A DNA stretch of 64,000 nucleotides from Elysia marginata (taxonomy: Eukaryota; Mollusca; Gastropoda; Plakobranchidae): assembly GCA_019649035.1 (NCBI GenBank), contig BMAT01007240.1, positions 330,834-394,833 of the forward strand, given 5' to 3'. Shown in pieces: positions 58,400 to 64,000 of this stretch (position 1 is its first letter; each line of letters opens with the position of its first letter). The translations under genes were made by a program, and so were the position numbers. Under the pieces are notes generated by a model that searched no databases, was not told where the DNA came from, and saw only the letters and a program-made list of their open reading frames with translations.

Positions 58400-60325
58400 A
58401 GGAAATGAAAAGTTGCTAGACGCATTTAGAGCTAGTGAAATTGTATTGGGTTAAAGGTAACTGTTATTACATTTTCCTGTTATTTGTATTTCCCTTTTTA
58501 ATATCTGGCTGCCACCATAAATCTTAATGAAAAATGAATCATGTTTTCAAGTTCGCTGCTGCAACGGTTGTTTTATATGTCATTTGAGATGATATTTAGA
58601 AAAATACAATGTTGAACGGCAATGCAGAGCTGAGCATCAGCTCAGAATAGCTTTATTTTGTCTAAATAAAATAATTATAGCTGAGTGATATATTGATTTT
58701 TATTCCTAATGGTACCATCAATGCCAATTTGAAATTTCAAAACTGGTAAAGCCCATTGTAAAACCGTCATTCATTTTGTAAACGTGTTACATTAACATAG
58801 ACTCGTGTCAAGCTCATAGCTATTCTCGCTTGCTATTTTTTTCCTTTTTTGTTTTTGTTTAGTTTTTGGTTTTTGGTGTTTTTGTTGTTTTTGGTTGTTT
58901 TTTTTTTGCTTGAAAGCTGATCTTTTCCTGCAATGCAGATATCTTTATAGTTTCAAATGTTACAAATCAGTTTTCATAATGAAACTGAAATATTAAGTTT
59001 ATTTTCGGGTAAGCTCAACGTTCCAATCAACATTTCTTTAACTGTGGCATAAGGTGTCGTTTTCAAGGCTTTTCTCTTTGCTTGATTCATCTCCGTTGTT
59101 AGCGGCCAAGACTTCCAGAAACGTTTAAAGGGTGGTTGGCCCGAACTATTCTTTAGCAAACAGACCACTCCTCCATTCGATTGTGTTTGTTACCGTCAAT
59201 GAGAATAATAATTGCTCCATGTGATTGATCATTAGGTGCAGGTTTTTGCTTTATGCGCACATACCCATACAAATTACCCGATGTTTTAAATCAGGCAAAA
59301 TGCTTGCCTTATGATCACAATAAGCAGAGGTTATAGATTATGTATGCCCTTTCATTTTTGCTTAATATGATTAGAATGTTATGGTATGCTGTAAACTACT
59401 TTTGCTTTACTTTGGCTATTTTTCTTGCTGGGCATGTGCGTGTGCAGCTCTGAGGGGCCCAGGTGTGTACCGTGGCCCCTGTAGTTAAAAAACTTTTGTG
59501 CTCGTCTTCAATGACATGGCGGATTGTTTTGTGTATACTCAGGCTGCCGCGAGGGACTCTGGGAGCCAAATTCACAGTAGCTAACCCTCTGGTTTTGAAC
59601 CGGGTGGGGCTCCTGGTGTAAGTCTATCACTAAGAACTGCAACCGCGAAAGCTACAGGTGATCAAAGGTTCGTGAAATCCAGTGTAAAAAAGAATAAACC
59701 ACATAAAGATGCAGTTGCAAAATGGGGAAAATTTGTTATGCAACTCACGCTGTCACCCTGGCATCAAATGCAAGAAATTACGACAAAATATATTTGACAG
59801 GTAAACAACCTGATAGTTTTATTTGTGCGTTTAAAGATGGTTCTTAAAATCTTTACTAAATCTCGGTTAACGTTGAGTAGTTCAGTTGGCATCTGATCAC
59901 TATAGACGGATTTGTTAACATTGGCAAAATGGTGTTGTATACTGTGAATCTTAACCAACATTTCGCTTGATATGGACACCAATTAAGGTTATGCAAATAA
60001 TTTTGCACACTGCAAATATAAGGCGAAATTCTGTCTAATTTTCAAATTAGAAATTCTGACTATTGTTTACATTCTCCAACCTGTTCCTTCTACGAACGGT
60101 GAAAATGAACTTTGATGAGGTCCACAGAAAGCTATGAATATACTCAAAACTAACGTTTGAAGGTAAAAAGAAAAAACAAACCTCAATAAGGTTAGTATGG
60201 TACAAACCCTGTCAAAATGTCGAGAGCGTTATTGCTGATACCAAACTCTAAATGTAATCTCAGGTCTCTGTATAGATTAGATGTAAATAATATCTATATC
60301 TAGATATAGCTTCATTTTCAGTTAT
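58400..60325. other. No gene seen; one G+C-richer patch and one weak minus-strand frame
   Basis: A 64-codon minus-strand frame at 58974-59168 (containing QPPFKRFWKSWPLTTEMNQA) looks protein-like but has no recognised family. 59430-59640 is G+C-richer ('gggcccaggtgtgtaccg'), with no readable gene. The rest is AT-rich. Confidence 0.35.
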
Positions 60326-60379
60326 GTGTATAGGTTAACCTTTAGTTTCTTTTCCCTGTCTTTTTTTTTTGTGTTCCAT

Positions 60380-61490
60380 TATTCTGCGCTTGTTCCATCT
60401 TGTCAAATTTTAAGCATAAAAATTTTGGTAAACGAACGTTCACTTCGATGCTCTAAAACGGGCATTCCCAAGAAAAGGTTTACCAAAGAAGTGTGTACAT
60501 TTTATGATTTGCCTGAACACCCTTCAAAAACACATTGTGAAAAAATTGCCCTGGTCAACATGTCCTCTAGATTTTACAGTGGCTAGCATTCGAATCTAAG
60601 TCTGGTTGTTGATGCTGATTCATATTTTAAAAGGGAGCTTTTCTATAGCCTAATTGATGTAGACAATATGCCCTTGTATATTTTTATAGGCTGATATCTT
60701 TAAAACATATTTTTGAAGCTCTGGGTTGTCTCACGTAGAAGGAGAGGATACTGAGGGTTGGGACCTTCGTTCAATTATAACAAGATAATAGTGGTATAAA
60801 CGTAACATTTCATAGCTTCACAGTAAAGTACATCTGACTTGACAGCTGGAAGCTACAAGTAATCCACTATAGCAGTGTCTTTTTTTAGTTACAAGTGCAG
60901 TAAAGATTTGTACCGGTAATGTTATTAATGTTCTTCTGAAGATTAGCGCTTTTCTTAAGACACTCAAAAATACAAACGTTCCGGTACTGTTTGCCTTTTT
61001 GTTGAGGTGTCCGACCCGCAAAGGCGCTGCACGTATTGCTTCAAGGGCTCTTCAAGGCGATAGCTAGTCATAACCTTGTGCTTTGTCACTGCCTGATTCG
61101 AGCCGTGGAAGTGGCAGGAAAATTGACAGTTTTGGCACCAACGGAAGTCAAAGATCTCTTCTACAAAGATGAATGGGTTTTATACTTGGCTATAAGTGGA
61201 TTGCACCGGATTTTTCATTTAAAGACAAAGCCCAAGGCGGACCAAGGCGGTGAAGACAAAGTCCACAAATTATAGTAGGCCTACACAGAAAAGCCTGGAG
61301 CACCCCTGGAGCTGTTGACAGGAATACACCGCTGGAATGCGTTAGATCACAATGCGGTCGGTAGCTGTCACTTCCAGGGACAGTGTGTCTGGCTGGGTAT
61401 TAATGCCAAACTGAGTGAAGAATTGATAAAGATGTTTAACAAAACAAATGATTTCCTTCGTCTCAGTGCTAAAAGAAATTTTGCTGATTG
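60380..61490 (+). pseudogene. Unidentified coding-like pieces, plus strand
   Basis: Two patches look protein-coding. The first, in the frame at 60326-60586, reads CSKTGIPKKRFTKEVCTFYD and LPEHPSKTHCEKIALVNMSS. The second, at 61036-61275, reads SHNLVLCHCLIRAVEVAGKL and TVLAPTEVKDLFYKDEWVLY. It is followed in another frame by LELLTGIHRWNALDHNAVGS and AKLSEELIKMFNKTND, ending at a stop near 61489. G+C is higher in the second patch than around it, and no splice sites of good quality separate the pieces. They may be remnants of one gene, a processed copy or a transposon; I cannot name the family. The frame change inside the second patch suggests that it is no longer functional. Confidence 0.35.
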
Positions 61491-61499
61491 ATTAAAAAA

Positions 61500-62300
61500 T
61501 TTTAACAGTTTTTAACTAAAAACAACAGCTTCTGGATATTGGCTAGAAATATTTACAATAAAGAAAACTTTTGTGGCTTTTTTATTCCCGTTTTTAAGAC
61601 GTTAAGTGCCACATGTGATGTTTTTGTTCCAAGAAAACATTGAATATGTTGTAATAAGTATTCAACAATGATTGTAACTTCTGATTTATTTAAATTTTGC
61701 AAACTTTTCCATGGGCACTCTTGTTGGTATTTATGTTCGCTTGGTTTCCATGAGGGTTATAAAAAAGCCTACTGGGTTAAAGTTCCAGAAAATAATGCAT
61801 GAGATTGAGAATATCGACATCTCGACAACTGTTAGGAAATCGTGATTAATNNNNNNNNNNNNNNNNNNNNNNNNNNNNNNNNAGGATTAACATTAGAATC
61901 TCACCGATTAAGGTCCTATGTAATAACTATAGCGTAAGTGCGTCGTGTTGCGAAACCTCAGTAATATTATGACCAACTGATTGAATATCTCCATTGATTA
62001 TTTTTTTATGAAACGCAACAAACATAGTAACACATAAGCTATACTTTTATGAAAATTGTAAGACACGTACTTCAAGAACTAAGCTTTAACTCTAAGAGAG
62101 TTACACGCACATACGCACAGTCGGTCCAAAAAAAATTTCATTTCAGAGCGAAAGAAAGTTAATTCTTATCTCATTTTTTGGAGACAATAATGGCATAACA
62201 ATATCGAACAAGACAGTCGTGGATTTCAAACATCACAGTCAATCCTAGAATAACAACAAGATTTCGCAGTGCTCAGACAACTGGTTTTCTCCTCGTACTT
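61500..62300. other. No gene seen; contains an assembly gap at 61851-61882
   Basis: AT-rich. The 32-base N run has no repeat at its edges that would explain it. Confidence 0.5.
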
Positions 62301-62305
62301 TGTGA

Positions 62306-62425
62306 AGGCGCTACCTCATTTTGTCTTTGTTTTTCTAAACTCCCGGTGGATGCGAGTAACCTGACACGGGGATATCGCTTCGCTGAGGTGAGAAACGCTA
62401 CCTCCTTTGTCATCTTGTTTAACTC
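62306..62425 (+). repeat. Short spaced direct repeat
   Basis: 'gaaggcgctacctcatttt' with 'gtctttg' (from 62306) and 'gaaacgctacctcctttg' with 'tcatcttg' (from 62391) are about 85 bases apart, and each is followed by a 'taaactc' or 'taactcg' motif. The function is unknown. Confidence 0.55.
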
Positions 62426-62429
62426 GATT

Positions 62430-63350
62430 TAGCACCGCGTACCCTTCACCTTTTAGTACATACAGAATACAAACTTGGGCAAAGCTATGTAAACGAAGCT
62501 TAGGTCAAATCCTAGAGTGAAACTCTGGCTAACCTGCGATTTTTTTACTTCTGACCTTCTCAAAGCGATGGGAAAATTACAGAATGGTGAAAGGGAAAAC
62601 AGTTAGAGAGAGAAAAAAGGCCACAGCCTTTGTCAGCTTTTTTTTACTCCAGCGACCAAAAAATGATTGCGTTGTTTATCGAAGTATCATTCTTTCAGGC
62701 TATCTATAAAGATTCAGAAATAATCCCTTCTTTACCCAGAGGCGGTCTGTTGCGGCCGATTTGTTCAAACTCCGCCCACGAAAACATTACGGTACAGTAA
62801 ACTGCCATGGTCTTGAAAGCCATTTTATACATATATTTTAAACACTTAGGCGTTGCGCAGTAAACGTTGATGAGAAAGAGCAAGTGAAATATTTCAAGGG
62901 TCATTAAAAACGACATCAATGAGATAGTATTAAACGATTTCCCATTTAAACAAGCACATCTACCATTTATAAAATAAATCTTTTATCTCAAAGAAACTAG
63001 CTGGTATGCACCGTGTTTGTAAAGAAGAATTATCTTTGTAAAGAATCATCGCTTTAAACGTAAAGTTGCCTTTCAGAAGAACGTTACCCAAACAAAAAGG
63101 TTTGGGCCATGCGCGTTTGATATTGTAACGTTACCGATTACCGTGCGGTTTATAGTGTTAGGGCCGTTGTCAGTGCACCCGTTTTATTTTCAATTAGTGC
63201 AATTACCTTGCATAAATAGTAAGAACAGCAGTCAGATGCCCAGGCGTAATTGCATTTAAAACACATATCATTTGGACATAACGTTGAAGTTATTTAACGG
63301 GATCCAGTGATATCTTTAGCAATTATTTGAAGGTTGTTTCATATGACGCT
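62430..63350. other. No gene seen
   Basis: Contains 'gcggccgatttg' and 'ccgcccacg' at 62751-62782, slightly G+C-richer than average, but no gene or clear promoter. Confidence 0.35.
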
Positions 63351-63540
63351 TACCTTGCACGGAAGACTCCGGAGCTTATCTGGATCGGTGATCCGTTTTA
63401 GTTTTCACATGGTCCGGTCGTATTTGGGTGTAGTTGATACATAGAGGCACAGTATTGTTCAAAGTTTCAGGTCCAAAGAAGGTCAGGAGTCTTTCGTATG
63501 GGACACGCGTCACGTGATCCCACCTCAACAGGTGTGGCAA
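63351..63540 (-). promoter_or_regulatory. Possible non-coding first exon and upstream region (weak)
   Basis: On the minus strand the sequence ending 'gtcttccgtgcaag' is followed by 'gtaagcg', a near-consensus splice donor at about 63353. The approximately 190 bases upstream are G+C-richer than average and include 'cacgtgac' near 63512. All three minus frames are stopped, so it would be untranslated. Without transcript data this is only a possibility. Confidence 0.2.
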
Positions 63541-64000
63541 AACTCATTACTAACATGAATAAAGAACAAGAGAGACAAAGTACAATAAATAGAGCTATAG
63601 CTTACAGAGGCCAGCAGTAATTTAAAAAGCTTGCAGTTACAGACTGGAGGGAAAGATAGAAGATTAGGAGGAGAAAGGAGTTGAAGAGGGCCAAATCTTG
63701 AAGCTTAGAGCGATCGCTGAGGTAACTGATTGATTGAAATTTTTCAAAAGTCCAGTCCGTCATTAGCGATGATTTCAGGGCTTACGGTCTCTTCAAATTT
63801 AGTTAACTTCGATCCTACAAACTTGCCAACCTATCTCATATATTAAAGTCAAGTTTTAAAAATTAGCGATTATTTACAAGTTTTAAACGTTTTCTATACA
63901 TTTGCTTCAGATTTTTGCCATATAATCCAATCTCTTTCAGATAATCCAAAATCTGTGAGGCTTTCACCTCTCGAAATAGTGTGGGCATATCGGTCGTCTT
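63541..64000. other. No gene seen
   Basis: Ordinary sequence with a purine-rich patch at 63640-63700. Confidence 0.45.

Noticed and set aside
1-64000. CRISPR arrays, operons, bacterial promoters, LTR elements or endogenous viruses
   Set aside because: The composition, SINEs, LINEs and microsatellites show animal DNA. No evenly spaced palindromic repeat-spacer array, long terminal repeats, or gag-, protease-, integrase- or envelope-like frames were seen.

Overview
The window looks like a gene-poor stretch of an AT-rich animal genome. I found no complete host protein gene, no rRNA and no functional tRNA. It is rich in microsatellites ((TC)n, (TATC)n, (ACT)n, (GATA)n). It also carries tRNA-derived SINEs, decayed non-LTR retrotransposons (LINEs) and one decayed mariner DNA transposon. 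This mix fits a marine invertebrate, most likely a lophotrochozoan such as a mollusc, but nothing here fixes the species. Five N runs (13953-14050, 26127-26956, 37186-37220, 47762-47842, 61851-61882) are assembly gaps; three sit beside poly-T or (ACT)n tracts.

Layout. 1-20.3 kb ('block A') is mostly non-coding, with a SINE (3.1 kb), an unidentified coding-like remnant (4.2-4.7 kb), several tandem repeats (5.7-8.1 and 11.2 kb), a large (TC)n field (9.1-9.4 kb) and a CR1/jockey-like LINE (13.7-15.6 kb) interrupted by a second SINE copy. 20.3-40.7 kb is a spacer with GATA arrays, a tRNA-like fragment (22.5 kb), a LINE ORF2 C-terminus (30.4-31.0 kb), an eight-unit minisatellite (35.3 kb), a third SINE flanked by an unusually long 69-bp direct repeat inside a coding-like segment (37.6-38.0 kb), and another LINE 3' end (38.1-39.5 kb). 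40.7-51.7 kb ('block B') repeats the non-coding landmarks of block A in the same order, and carries a LINE interrupted by a second LINE (42.8-44.2 kb). 52-64 kb holds three trinucleotide or dinucleotide arrays, a mariner element with degenerate terminal inverted repeats (54.97-56.24 kb) and scattered unidentified coding-like pieces.

The main structural observation is that blocks A and B appear to be an old tandem segmental duplication, about 30-40 kb apart and in the same orientation. Aligned pieces look roughly 65-70% identical by eye, and transposons inserted into one copy or the other afterwards. Block B therefore acts as an 'empty site' for the LINE+SINE nest of block A. There is no operon-like or pathway logic; the interactions are between nested mobile elements and their host DNA.
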